Source: Verrucomicrobium sp. BvORR034 (GTDB lineage Bacteria > Verrucomicrobiota > Verrucomicrobiia > Verrucomicrobiales > Verrucomicrobiaceae). From it: a stretch of DNA of 61,136 nucleotides. Under the pieces are notes generated by a model, which saw nothing but the letters and a program-made list of their open reading frames with translations, was not told the DNA's origin and searched no databases. Each line of letters starts with the position of its first letter. Within the stretch, counting starts at the first letter, position 1. The position numbers and the translations under genes are program-made. Positions 18,985 through 27,950 of this stretch are shown here, in pieces. The DNA lies in NCBI RefSeq assembly GCF_000739635.1, contig NZ_BATQ01000044.1:1-61136 (forward strand), in the 5' to 3' direction.

Positions 18985-19902
18985 ATGAAGACCTGCCGCC
19001 CCCACCGCCTTTGGAGTGCCGCTCTGGTTGCGGCTGTTTTAAGTCTTGGATCGCTGAATCTCTTCGCTGCCCCCATCCCCGCCAAGGGTGGCGTGGTGGT
19101 CATTGGCAGTTCCGCCAGCAGCGGAGACGAGTTTGCCACGGCGCACGAGTTTGTGTCCGTGGAGACGTTTGGCATGACCAGCACCTTCACTTTTGCAGAT
19201 GGTTCGTCTAAACAACTCCAGCCACCGGTGCTGCGCAAAATGGTGCCTTACCCGATCTACGGTCAGCTGACCCTGGTGAGTGACGAGGACTGGAAGGGGT
19301 TGGAGAAAATCGGAGCGGAGGCCCAGGAGACCGCCAGACGGTATCCCAAGGCAGTGGCTCTGATGCAACCGCTCATCGGCCAGATCGTCGCGGCCATGGA
19401 CAAGCACCGCCAGGGCAATGTGGTGGTGGCCGGTCGTTGGATGCCGCTGCAGGAGTTTCAGCGCCAGCATGCGAATGCCAAAGCGGACTACGTGCCGATG
19501 CTGGAAATTGCGGGCAAGACCTACAAGAACGTGCGGATGTCTGCCGTGAAGGATCTGGAGATCAAGCTCATGCACGACGGCGGCTTCTCCACCGTGCAAC
19601 TGGACGATCTGAAGAAACTCCCTGACGCCCAGCGCAAGGAACTGGCCAGGACGAATCCACGTATGGCCCCGTTGCTGGGCTTCAAAGCGGAGGAACTGGG
19701 AGCGTCTGCGGGTTCCGTCGCAGCCTCGGCGGTCAGTGATGCGAGCCGGCCCACCACGTTCTCCTTCTCCATCAGCGGCAAGAACGTCATCATCAACCGC
19801 ATTGGCGGGCAGGAGACGTATGCGCTGGACAAGGTGCCCCAGGAACTGCTGGATGCCAATGTGGACTTGGCCCGGGCGGTGAAAGCGGCGGGGAGTCGGT
19901 AG
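18985..19902 (+). CDS. Secreted protein of unknown function
   Basis: 305 residues. A signal peptide (about 1-29, SLNLFAAP) precedes a soluble region with no motif I recognise. A Lys/Gln/Arg-rich central helix region (ARRYPKAVALMQPLIGQIV) includes AGRWMPLQEFQRQ, reminiscent of short motifs in PVC proteins that describe a gene product's own rewriting of a substrate, but this is not evidence of function. It starts 25 bp after the sugar-isomerase-like gene, so the two may be co-transcribed. The stop codon abuts an 8-bp tandem repeat. Confidence 0.75.
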   Translation: MKTCRPHRLWSAALVAAVLSLGSLNLFAAPIPAKGGVVVIGSSASSGDEFATAHEFVSVETFGMTSTFTFADGSSKQLQPPVLRKMVPYPIYGQLTLVSDEDWKGLEKIGAEAQETARRYPKAVALMQPLIGQIVAAMDKHRQGNVVVAGRWMPLQEFQRQHANAKADYVPMLEIAGKTYKNVRMSAVKDLEIKLMHDGGFSTVQLDDLKKLPDAQRKELARTNPRMAPLLGFKAEELGASAGSVAASAVSDASRPTTFSFSISGKNVIINRIGGQETYALDKVPQELLDANVDLARAVKAAGSR

Positions 19903-19964
19903 GTCAGTGCGTCAGTGCGTCAGTGCGTCAGTGCGTCAGTGCGTCAGTGCGTCAGTGCGTCAGT
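19903..19964. repeat. 8-bp tandem repeat, 7.75 units of GTCAGTGC
   Basis: Seven perfect GTCAGTGC units run from 19903 to 19958, then a partial GTCAGT. The array begins directly after the stop codon of the preceding gene. The 8-bp period is not a multiple of three, so it is not a coding repeat. Perfect units suggest recent expansion by slippage, and copy number may vary between strains. Confidence 0.95.
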
Positions 19965-20132
19965 TTCGGGTTCGAGGAATATTTGACATTGGTGGAGGGG
20001 GTTATTGTTGGAGTTCCGCTTTTAGGCGGTCAGGCTGAAATTAGCCTGCGGATTGTCCGATTTCGCATAAAACATGTCCGCAGAGACCCAGGGTGAGGGG
20101 CCGTATTTTCCGACGCTTCCTCTCTCTGACAT

Positions 20133-23100
20133 ATGAAACGGAACTGGTCTGCCCGCTTGCTCTTGATCTTTGGCCCGGTGTTTTGGTCTGCCGTCATGGC
20201 CTCCGCTGCGGAGCCCGTGCCGCTGCGTTCCGAAAAAGCCCGGCCCTTTTTTGACGGCCAATCCCTCGAAGGTTGGGAGGCGCTGGCCCCCGTTCGATGG
20301 GCGGTGAAGGACGGTTCTCTCACGGGAGGTGACGGTGTCAGTAAGGTGCCCTACAACGAATTTCTGGCGACGAAGCAATCCTACGGCAACTTCGTCCTGC
20401 ATCTGAAAATCAAACTCACGGGCGATCCCAAGACGGGATTCATCAACTCCGGGGTGCAAATCCGCACTCGCCGCAATCCTGATGGCCACGAGGTTTGTGG
20501 CTACCAGTGCGACTATGGTGAGCCGGAGTGGTACGGCGGCATCTATGACGAGGGGCGCCGCAACCGGTTGCTGGTCAAGGCGGACATGGGCACGATGCGG
20601 TCGGCGGTGAAGTTGTGGGATTGGAATGACTACGTCATCAAGGCCGACGGGCCCCGGATCCAGACGTGGATCAACGGTGTGCAGGGCGTGGACTACGTCG
20701 AGCAGGATCCGGATATCGCCGGGGAGGGGATCATCGCCATTCAACTCCACAGCGGTGGCAACGCCGTGGTGCAGGCGAAGGAGGTCTTTATCGAGGAGCT
20801 TCCTGCCTCTCCCAATGTCATCACCTGGGAAAAGCTCGGCGGTGTACCGGGACAGCGGGCCAAGTTGAAGCCTGTCGCGCCGAAACCCCAGCCGCCGCCA
20901 TCCTCGGGTGCGGCAGTGAATGCGCTGTTGGCTCCAGGAACCAAGGTCATTCCGGTGGTGGCTTCGGACGGCCGGGCTCTCAACTTGGGATTCGAGACGG
21001 GCACCTTGCAAGACTGGACCCCGGTCGGTTCGGCCTGGGAGGGGCAGCCCGTGAAAGGCGATGCCGTGAAGCTCAGGGGTCGCGGGGAGAGCAACCATGC
21101 TGGCCAGTACTGGATGGGCGGTTATGAGAAGGTTGGCGACAAAGGCATAGGGACACTCACTTCTGCCTCCTTCAAGGTCACTCAGCCGTGGGCCAGCTTC
21201 CTGATCGGTGCGGGACGCGCGGTCAATAAGGTGCGGGTGGACGTGGTAGAGACGGCGACCGGCAAGATCTTCCACCAAGCCAGCGGACAGGCGTTGGAGA
21301 ATATGCGCCGGGAGGTGCTCGACCTCCGTCGTCTGGCAGGACAGGAGATCTTCATCCGGCTCGTGGATGAGGGAACGGAAGGTTGGTGTCACTTGAACTT
21401 CGATGACTTTGTCTTTCACGACAAAGAACCTGTCGTGATTCAACCTCCGACCCAAAAGGGAGGCCAGGGTGGGCTTGCGGCACGGCAGAAGGAAAGCCCA
21501 GTGCTGCGGCATCTGGTTCCCAATCCCAAGACCTCAGACGAGGCGTATGGCTCCGCCAGCGCAAAGACACTGGTGGCAGGCATGATGGTGACGCCAGGGT
21601 TTAAGGTGGATCTGGTCGCTTCAGAGCCGGAAGTGCGTCAGCCCATTGCTTTTGCCTGGGATGAGCGGGGCAGGCTCTGGGTGGTGGAGGCCTACAGTTA
21701 CCCCGCCCGGCAACCGGAGGGACAGGGAAAAGACCGCATTGTCATCCTGGAGGATGAGGCCGGGAAGGGGAGTTTTAGGAAACGCACGGTGTTTGTGGAG
21801 GGGCTGAATCTCGTGAGTGGTCTGGAGGTGAGTCCAGACGGGATCTGGGTGGGGGCGGCCCCGGAGTTGATTTTCATTCCGCGGGATGCAGCGGACCGTC
21901 CGGGAAAACCTCAAGTGTTGCTGGATGGTTGGGGCTATCAGGACACGCATGAGACGCTCAACAGCTTCACCTGGGGGCCGGACGGCTGGCTCTATGGCAA
22001 TCAGGGGGTGTTTACCCGTTCTCTGGTTGGGAAGCCCGGCACGCCTGAAGCTCAGCGTATGGAGCTTCGGGCCGGAGTCTGGCGCTTTCATCCGCAGAGA
22101 CACGAGTTCGAGGTATTCGCCCATGGTGGCAGCAACCAATGGGGACTGGATTTCAATGAGAACGGCCACCTCTTCATGACGCACTGCCGCAGCTTCTGGG
22201 GTGGGGGCGGCACCACGCATGTCATCCGCAACGGACATTTCTGGAACCAGGCGAACTCCGGGTATGCGTCATTCATCTCCAATGCCGGACTCGACATCGC
22301 TCCGGATCTGAAGAACTACCTGCCGGCTTCCGCAAAGTATGACAGCGGGGAAGGAGGAGCGGGCAAGCCGGGCAGCACGGCCATCTACGGCGGACACAGC
22401 CATGTGGGCACGATGATCTATCTGGGGGACAACTGGCCGGACAGCTATCGCAATCATCTTTTCACCCACAATCTGCACGGCCACCAGATGAATCATCAGG
22501 TGAACGAGCGGGAGGGTTCGGGGTATGAAACCCGACACGGCGGGTTCGACATGGTCTTCGCTCCCGATCCCACCTACATGGGCGTGGACCTGCAGACGGG
22601 TCCTGATGGGGCGGTGTACATGATTGACTGGAGTGACACCCAGGAGTGCCACAATCCCGCCGAGGAAAAGTGGGATCGGAGCAATGGGCGGATGTACCGC
22701 ATGGCTTGGGAAAAGACCTACCAACCGGTGAAGGTCGATCTGGGGAACGAGACAGACTTGGAGCTTGCCAAAAGACACTTGCATAAGAACGACTGGTACT
22801 CGCGCACGGCGAGGGGATTGCTCCAATCCCGGGCTGTGAAGCGCCCAATTCAGCCAGAGGCCCTGAACGCCCTGCGTGCCCAGGTGGCGTCGCCTTCCGT
22901 GCCGCAGGTACTGCGGGCAGTCTGGACGCTGCACGTCATCGGTGCACTCGGCGACGAACTTCTTCAAACCCTGACCCGGCATCCCAGCGATGTGGTCAGA
23001 GCTTGGGCGGTGCAGTTGGCAACGGAGTCAGCCGGTGCCCCTCGGTTGAGTGAGGAGCAACTGTTGAAGCTGGCGCAAGGAGATGCTTCCGCCACCGTGC

Positions 23101-24419
23101 GGTTGGCCATCGCTTCAGCCTTGCCGAAGTTGGGCGCTGCCCAGATCTGGAGTTTGGGGCAGGCTCTCGCGGCGCATGGAGAGGACCAGCAGGATCGGTT
23201 TCTGCCGAAGATGATCTGGTTCGGACTGGCATCGGTAGTTGGGCAGGATTGGGAGCGGGCGCTTTCCCTGGCTGCGACAACGCCGCTGACCAGCCTGGCT
23301 GACTCAATTCGGTGGTCGGCGGCGCGATCGCCATCTGGTCGCGAGGCACTGGTTGCGTGGATGCAGGCACAGCCTGATGAGGTTGTCTCAAAGAACCTCC
23401 GTATCCTTGCCTTTGCGCTGAAAGATGAAGCATCGGTGACGATGCCCAAGGGATGGCCCGACTTGCAAAAGAAAGGGGTGCCCGCAAGCGGGGCCACGGA
23501 TCAACTGTCCGCACTCTTCGGTGACAAGACCGTTCTCGCCAAGATGAGGGACATCCTGGCAGATGCCACGCAATCGCCGCCGCAGCGCAAGATGGCGTTC
23601 GACGTGTTGAAGCGTAGCAACGATCCCCTGGCGACGCCCATCTTCGCGGGCTTGTTGGATGCGGAGACTTTTCGCTCCCTGGCCATCCCGCTGCTTTCTC
23701 GTTCCGCGGATCCTACTGTATCCCGGGCCTTGCTGGATCGCTTCGAAAAATTCGATGCCGTTGACCGCAGCGCGGCGCTTGGCGTGCTGACGAGCCGGGT
23801 GCAACTGGCGGTGCCCCTGCTTCAGGCGGTCAAGGCGGGTCAGTTCAAGCGCGAGTATCTCACTGCCTTGCAAGTACGTCAGATGCGCAACCTGCGGGAT
23901 GCCTCGGTGGACCAGTTGCTCGATCAATCCTGGGGCAAGGTGAATGAGTCCTCAGAGGCGGCAAAATCGTCCATGGAGCGCTTGAAGAAGGCCTATGCCG
24001 CCGCGCCTCTCTGGGCCTACAACGCCGGGGCGGGCAAGGAGACCTACACCCAGTTGTGTGCTGTGTGTCACGCGTTCAATGGGGCAGGTGGCAAACTGGG
24101 GCCAGATCTCGGCGGTTCCTGGCGCAACGGGGTGGATTATTTCCTGGAGAACATCGTGGACCCCAATGCTGTGGTGGGAGAGAACTTCCAGTTGCATCTG
24201 GTTACCAAGAAAGACGGCGCGGTCATTTCAGGCGTCGTGGAGCAGGAGTCGGCTTCGGCCCTGACGTTGCGGACTGTGACGGAAGCTGTCGTGGTGGCGA
24301 AGCAGGACATCGCCAAGCACGACAAGATGGCGCAGTCCCTGATGCCGCCAGGGTTGCTGGAGGCGCTGCCCGAGCGCAAGGCGATTGAGTTGTTGAAGTT
24401 TCTGACGAGCAAGCCGTAG
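20133..24419 (+). CDS. Secreted DUF1080 / PVC dehydrogenase / HEAT / cytochrome c fusion
   Basis: 1428 residues. After a signal peptide (about 1-26) come: a DUF1080 (3-keto-disaccharide hydrolase-like, concanavalin fold) domain at about 35-225 (RPFFDGQSLEGWEAL, SGVQIRTRR); a jelly-roll-like module at about 285-430; a beta-propeller of the PVC 'membrane-bound dehydrogenase' family at about 465-870 (FAWDERGRLWVVEAYSYP, GPDGAVYMIDWSD); HEAT-like helices to about 1270; and a C-type haem domain with CAVCH at 1309-1313 and a C-terminal PGLLEALPERK tail. It probably oxidises or cleaves sugars at the cell surface and passes electrons to the haem. The first, DUF1080, domain is the usual neighbour of TIM barrels like the one at 17886. 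Confidence 0.92.
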   Translation: MKRNWSARLLLIFGPVFWSAVMASAAEPVPLRSEKARPFFDGQSLEGWEALAPVRWAVKDGSLTGGDGVSKVPYNEFLATKQSYGNFVLHLKIKLTGDPKTGFINSGVQIRTRRNPDGHEVCGYQCDYGEPEWYGGIYDEGRRNRLLVKADMGTMRSAVKLWDWNDYVIKADGPRIQTWINGVQGVDYVEQDPDIAGEGIIAIQLHSGGNAVVQAKEVFIEELPASPNVITWEKLGGVPGQRAKLKPVAPKPQPPPSSGAAVNALLAPGTKVIPVVASDGRALNLGFETGTLQDWTPVGSAWEGQPVKGDAVKLRGRGESNHAGQYWMGGYEKVGDKGIGTLTSASFKVTQPWASFLIGAGRAVNKVRVDVVETATGKIFHQASGQALENMRREVLDLRRLAGQEIFIRLVDEGTEGWCHLNFDDFVFHDKEPVVIQPPTQKGGQGGLAARQKESPVLRHLVPNPKTSDEAYGSASAKTLVAGMMVTPGFKVDLVASEPEVRQPIAFAWDERGRLWVVEAYSYPARQPEGQGKDRIVILEDEAGKGSFRKRTVFVEGLNLVSGLEVSPDGIWVGAAPELIFIPRDAADRPGKPQVLLDGWGYQDTHETLNSFTWGPDGWLYGNQGVFTRSLVGKPGTPEAQRMELRAGVWRFHPQRHEFEVFAHGGSNQWGLDFNENGHLFMTHCRSFWGGGGTTHVIRNGHFWNQANSGYASFISNAGLDIAPDLKNYLPASAKYDSGEGGAGKPGSTAIYGGHSHVGTMIYLGDNWPDSYRNHLFTHNLHGHQMNHQVNEREGSGYETRHGGFDMVFAPDPTYMGVDLQTGPDGAVYMIDWSDTQECHNPAEEKWDRSNGRMYRMAWEKTYQPVKVDLGNETDLELAKRHLHKNDWYSRTARGLLQSRAVKRPIQPEALNALRAQVASPSVPQVLRAVWTLHVIGALGDELLQTLTRHPSDVVRAWAVQLATESAGAPRLSEEQLLKLAQGDASATVRLAIASALPKLGAAQIWSLGQALAAHGEDQQDRFLPKMIWFGLASVVGQDWERALSLAATTPLTSLADSIRWSAARSPSGREALVAWMQAQPDEVVSKNLRILAFALKDEASVTMPKGWPDLQKKGVPASGATDQLSALFGDKTVLAKMRDILADATQSPPQRKMAFDVLKRSNDPLATPIFAGLLDAETFRSLAIPLLSRSADPTVSRALLDRFEKFDAVDRSAALGVLTSRVQLAVPLLQAVKAGQFKREYLTALQVRQMRNLRDASVDQLLDQSWGKVNESSEAAKSSMERLKKAYAAAPLWAYNAGAGKETYTQLCAVCHAFNGAGGKLGPDLGGSWRNGVDYFLENIVDPNAVVGENFQLHLVTKKDGAVISGVVEQESASALTLRTVTEAVVVAKQDIAKHDKMAQSLMPPGLLEALPERKAIELLKFLTSKP

Positions 24420-24431
24420 GGGGCGGGATGC

Positions 24432-24456
24432 CACTCCGAAGGAGTTGTGGCGGTCT
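24432..24456 (-). repeat. Dispersed palindromic module, copy 1 of 2
   Basis: The minus strand reads AGACCGCCACAACTCCTTCG followed by GAGTG, matching 35757-35782 at all but two positions. The core CTCC-TTC-GGAG is a hairpin. Confidence 0.7.
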
Positions 24457-24460
24457 CCGG

Positions 24461-24670
24461 GGCGTCGGCCTTGCGGTGAGGAGGGGGCGTTGGGTGAGTG
24501 GTCGTGCTGAGCGGGGGACGCATGGCATGCGTGGAAATAAGTGCCTCCTTACGTCGTCAGCTACGGTCGGTGTTGGGAGTGTCTGGGCAGAAGGGGCATC
24601 AAGGAGCCTATGCGTCCGTAGGCAAGCTGACGAGGGCTGAGGCCGGGGCGGACACCCTCTGGTGATTGGT
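24461..24670. repeat. Long imperfect direct repeat, copy 1
   Basis: About 165 bp closely match 25096-25263 (nearly 90% by eye) with weaker similarity for another 40 bp. Shared landmarks are GTTGGGTGAGTGGTCGTGCT, GTGGAAATAAGTGCCTCCT and GTGTCTGGGCAGAAGGGG. Reading leftward, both copies stay open and encode RRHLFPR.PCVPRSARPLTQ; several differences are synonymous in that frame. No known insertion sequence is recognised. Confidence 0.85.
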
Positions 24671-24809
24671 GGTCGGTCGCCCAGCGGCCATGTAGTTGTC
24701 GACGTGAGGAGAACGAACCAATAGCGCGCGTTTTGGGGTGGCCGCCAAGGAACCACCTGGAGGTGCCCTTCTCAGTTCGAAGTCGATCCCCAGCGGGGAT
24801 CTCTAACAC

Positions 24810-24850
24810 AGCCCAACGTTGGACGAGCCCTAAGCGAGTCAACGTTGGGT
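24810..24850 (+). repeat. CCAACGTTGG palindromic element, copy 1
   Basis: An imperfect hairpin with arms CCCAACGTTG and CAACGTTGGG and inner CGAGC/GCGAG pairing. The reverse complement of 35800-35839 matches it almost base for base. Just before it (24785-24801) is the perfect hairpin GATCCCC-AGC-GGGGATC. Confidence 0.75.
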
Positions 24851-24957
24851 ACCTCCGCAGACGATGATCAGGTGGGGAGGCCGACAGCAACCGCTTTCTC
24901 CCCTCTGCCATCAATGCCTCCACGTCAGGCGGATGCGATGTCATGCACTGCCTGACA

Positions 24958-24998
24958 TTCGCGGCAAGATGCCGCGAACAGCACGCAGGGATGCGTGC
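24958..24998. repeat. Two adjacent perfect hairpins in the gap
   Basis: TTCGCGGC-AAGAT-GCCGCGAA (24958-24978 with overlap) is followed at once by GCACGCA-GGGA-TGCGTGC (24981-24998). Together with the flanking direct repeats they fill the 906-bp gap 24420-25325, in which I find no credible gene. Confidence 0.65.
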
Positions 24999-25095
24999 GC
25001 TCCCCGAGCTTCCCAGGCAAAGGCCATTTTGAGAAACGGCCAGACCACGTTTCACCACCCCAGGTTCCTTGGCAGGCACTAACTGACGCGTCTGT

Positions 25096-25308
25096 GGCGT
25101 TGCCTCGCGGTGAGGGAGGGAGCGTTGGGTGAGTGGTCGTGCTGAGCGAGGGACGCATGGCACACGTGGAAATAAGTGCCTCCTCACGTCGTCAACTACG
25201 GCCGGTGTTTGGAGTGTCTGGGCAGAAGGGGGATCAAGGAGCCAATGAGGGCGTAGGCAAGCTGAAAGGGGGCTGGCAAGCTGGGCGGATGCCTACTAGC
25301 GATTGATC
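25096..25308. repeat. Long imperfect direct repeat, copy 2
   Basis: Partner of 24461-24670, same orientation, 635 bp downstream. It ends next to the stop codon of the CapA-fusion gene. Indels relative to copy 1 are few and short. Confidence 0.85.
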
Positions 25309-25325
25309 ACCATCCTCTGCACCCG

Positions 25326-27950
25326 TCACTCTTTATCCACAAACGTCGCCGTCCCATCATCCGCAATCTGAACGGACCGCAACTTCGCCCGGATCATCCG
25401 CAACGTCTCGGCATCCCACGTCACTTCCAACAGGGCCCCGCGACTCCACTCACGCGTGGGGCCGGGGCCATCGAACACCAGATTGCCCAGTGACCATGCC
25501 ACGCTTCCGCCCCACAGATGCTCCAAAGGCTGAACCACATGTGGGCCTGTGCCGACAATCAGATGCGCCCCTGCATCCAGCCAGGTTACTGTGAGGGCTC
25601 GCTGCTCAGCGGTGGGTGTTTGAGTGTGTTCCCGACCCCAGTGGGGCATCATGACAATCAGGTCCGCCTTGGTGCGTGCTGCCGCGACGGCTCTTACGAT
25701 GGCGTCGGAAGCGGCTGTCGTGGCGATCATCGGTCCTTCAGTGCGCAGAGGCGCGGCCTCATCATCATACACGGAGAAGAGAGCCATCTTCCGTCCTTGG
25801 GCTTCCAGGATGAGCGGTTGCAGGGAGGCTTCGCTCGATGCTCCCGCGCCGCAGTGCTTCAGCCCGGTTTCATCCAGAAGGGAAACTGTTGTCTGGAGCC
25901 CAGCTGCGCCGCGGTCCATGGAGTGATTGTTGGCCAGGGTCACAGCATCCACGCCAAGCTCCTTGAGCAACCTGGCAGCATGGGCAGGCGCAGAGAGCGG
26001 GGCTTTGGCATCAGAAGTGGCGCCCTGGGGCAGCAAGGCGCACTCAAGATTCACCACGGCGAGGTCGGCAGCGCTCAGCGTGGCGTTCAGGGAGGCCAGG
26101 GGATTGTTTCCTAGATGAAGGGGGGCTGCCACTCTGCGGCCCATCATCACGTCTCCTCCGAAGACGGTCGTGAGGGTCTTTTGGGGACGGCGCAACTGCA
26201 GGATCTTCGGAACAGGGCGTCCCTGCTTCAATTCGCCCAGCGAAACCACGGCGGCGATGCCTTCCAGTTGATGGACCACCAGGTCGGCGTCGGTGAGCTC
26301 GCCAAGCGGCGGGAGATCCTGCCACAGAGCCGCGGCATGGGCGCCGAAGTCAATCACGCAGCCCTTGTCAGCCTCCAAGAAGCCCTGCCAGGGTTCAAGG
26401 AATTGCCGAAGGTCTCTCGGACTGCCCCAGGGCAGACGCCAGCCTTGAGCGCGAAAGCCTGCGATCAGGAAGTTGGCGCAGTCTGCTCCCCAGCCAGTCT
26501 CGGGCCCTGAGAGCTGGCCATCTTGTATCCAGGTGGAGCCAAAGATGTAAGGCAGGGCGAACTGCTCGCTCCAGGCCGCTCGGAGGCCGGTGGTGCCGGC
26601 CGCTTTCACGCGCAAAGTCAGAAGGTTGCTGAATCGCGATTCTCCATCGCGGATGACCTCCGCGTAGATGGGAAGGGTGCCGCAGTGATGGTGCGGATCC
26701 AGGAAGGGCCTCAAGGCGGCGACATCCAACGCTCCCATGACCGAGCCCTCAGCGATCAATCTGGGCTGTTGCTGAATCCAGCGAGGGGCCTTGCTGGCAA
26801 AACCAAAGTCCACCTCGGTGACGCGGTACACGGATTTCTCTGCCTGCAGTGCCCACCAGCGCACCCGCGCACCGGTGGGGACCGGGTTCATGGTGACAAC
26901 CGCTGGTTTGCCTGCCTCAAGCCGGTAGCTGCCGTCCGGCTCGCGGGGCCGGTCGTTCATGGAAATGTCAGGCAGAAACGAGTCAGCCCTCCAATCGCTC
27001 AGCATCCCTTCCATCCGTGACCGGTCGTACTCGGTGTGATTGGTTTGCCACCGTTGCAGAGCCTTCGTGCGGAGCGCCAGTGAGGCCTTGCTGACGTCGA
27101 AGGAAGGGATCTGCTCTCCCTTTCGCTCACGGAGTCTCGCCATCATCGAGCGATCCGGACCAGTAATGGCGAAAGGCTCCCATCGCACATCGGCATTGGA
27201 GATGCGCCAGCTTTCGTCCAGAGCTGCATGCAGCAGCTTGTCCGCCTGCTCGGGTGATTTGAGCCAGGGGGTGGAGAGAGCCCAGCAGAGTGCCTTGAGG
27301 CCGCGTTTGTCGAGAACGGATGCCAAGACCTCGTGAACCTCAGGCACGAGCTTGTCATCTGGAAGGGCGGCGAAGTAATCCAGGTCGATGCTGGCGACGA
27401 AGGAGCGTTCGGCGGACCATGCGGCGGATTCCGTCTTCCATTGCTCGAAGTCCAGGGCCCGGAACTTGGGGGCCAGCGGGCCGGCATCGCGAGGCAGACC
27501 TTCTTCATGGGCATCCAGATATTCGCGGGCATCTTGTTCCAGCCTCGCGCATTCCTCCGTGGGCAGCCTGCGTGCCGAAACCCAGATCACCTCCGCAATC
27601 GGGGCGGGCATCAGCGGCTCGATCCAGTTGAAGCACTGGATGGCACCCTGCTCCCGCCAGCGTTGCAGCCGGGCGGCTCTGTCTTCCACAGAAGGCACCT
27701 TGCGAATGGCCTCACGGATCCGGTCGGACTTGGCGATGGCCGAGGCATCGCTGTGGGCATCGAACAGCACCAGGGTGTGCGGTTCATTCAACGGAAGCGT
27801 CTGGGCGAGGAAATAGAAGCTGCCTGCATGGGATTCCTCGATCCAGACAGGGAGGGGCGGGGCTGCGGAATGGAGGAATGTGAATGCGCTCCAGAACAGA
27901 CAGATCGCGAGCGACTTTCTGCGCACGGGGAGTGGAACGGGGCGGCTCAC
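25326..27950 (-). CDS. Secreted UPF0489 / NlpC-like amidase / CapA fusion
   Basis: 874 residues from GTG 27950, overlapping the upstream gene's stop by 4 bp. After a signal peptide (about 1-30) come: (1) a UPF0489-like domain with metal-ligand-like DAHSD (64-68) and SIDLDYF (187-193), which resemble arginase-family ligands; (2) a central module with GWGADCANF (Cys491) and DLVVH (His560), like NlpC/P60 or DUF1287 cysteine amidases; (3) a CapA/PgsA metallophosphoesterase-type domain from about 592 (FGGDVMMGR, NLECALL, LANNHSMDRG, MPHWGREH, GTGPHVVQP). The three-part architecture is new to me. It may cut or modify a poly-amino-acid or peptidoglycan-linked polymer outside the membrane (inference). 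Confidence 0.85.
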   Translation of the reverse strand: MSRPVPLPVRRKSLAICLFWSAFTFLHSAAPPLPVWIEESHAGSFYFLAQTLPLNEPHTLVLFDAHSDASAIAKSDRIREAIRKVPSVEDRAARLQRWREQGAIQCFNWIEPLMPAPIAEVIWVSARRLPTEECARLEQDAREYLDAHEEGLPRDAGPLAPKFRALDFEQWKTESAAWSAERSFVASIDLDYFAALPDDKLVPEVHEVLASVLDKRGLKALCWALSTPWLKSPEQADKLLHAALDESWRISNADVRWEPFAITGPDRSMMARLRERKGEQIPSFDVSKASLALRTKALQRWQTNHTEYDRSRMEGMLSDWRADSFLPDISMNDRPREPDGSYRLEAGKPAVVTMNPVPTGARVRWWALQAEKSVYRVTEVDFGFASKAPRWIQQQPRLIAEGSVMGALDVAALRPFLDPHHHCGTLPIYAEVIRDGESRFSNLLTLRVKAAGTTGLRAAWSEQFALPYIFGSTWIQDGQLSGPETGWGADCANFLIAGFRAQGWRLPWGSPRDLRQFLEPWQGFLEADKGCVIDFGAHAAALWQDLPPLGELTDADLVVHQLEGIAAVVSLGELKQGRPVPKILQLRRPQKTLTTVFGGDVMMGRRVAAPLHLGNNPLASLNATLSAADLAVVNLECALLPQGATSDAKAPLSAPAHAARLLKELGVDAVTLANNHSMDRGAAGLQTTVSLLDETGLKHCGAGASSEASLQPLILEAQGRKMALFSVYDDEAAPLRTEGPMIATTAASDAIVRAVAAARTKADLIVMMPHWGREHTQTPTAEQRALTVTWLDAGAHLIVGTGPHVVQPLEHLWGGSVAWSLGNLVFDGPGPTREWSRGALLEVTWDAETLRMIRAKLRSVQIADDGTATFVDKE

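Noticed and set aside
24561-25187. 208-residue open frame on the minus strand in the repeat-rich gap
   Set aside because: It runs through direct repeats and hairpins and has Pro/Arg-rich low-complexity content. The repeated frame is discussed as a finding but a gene is not supported.
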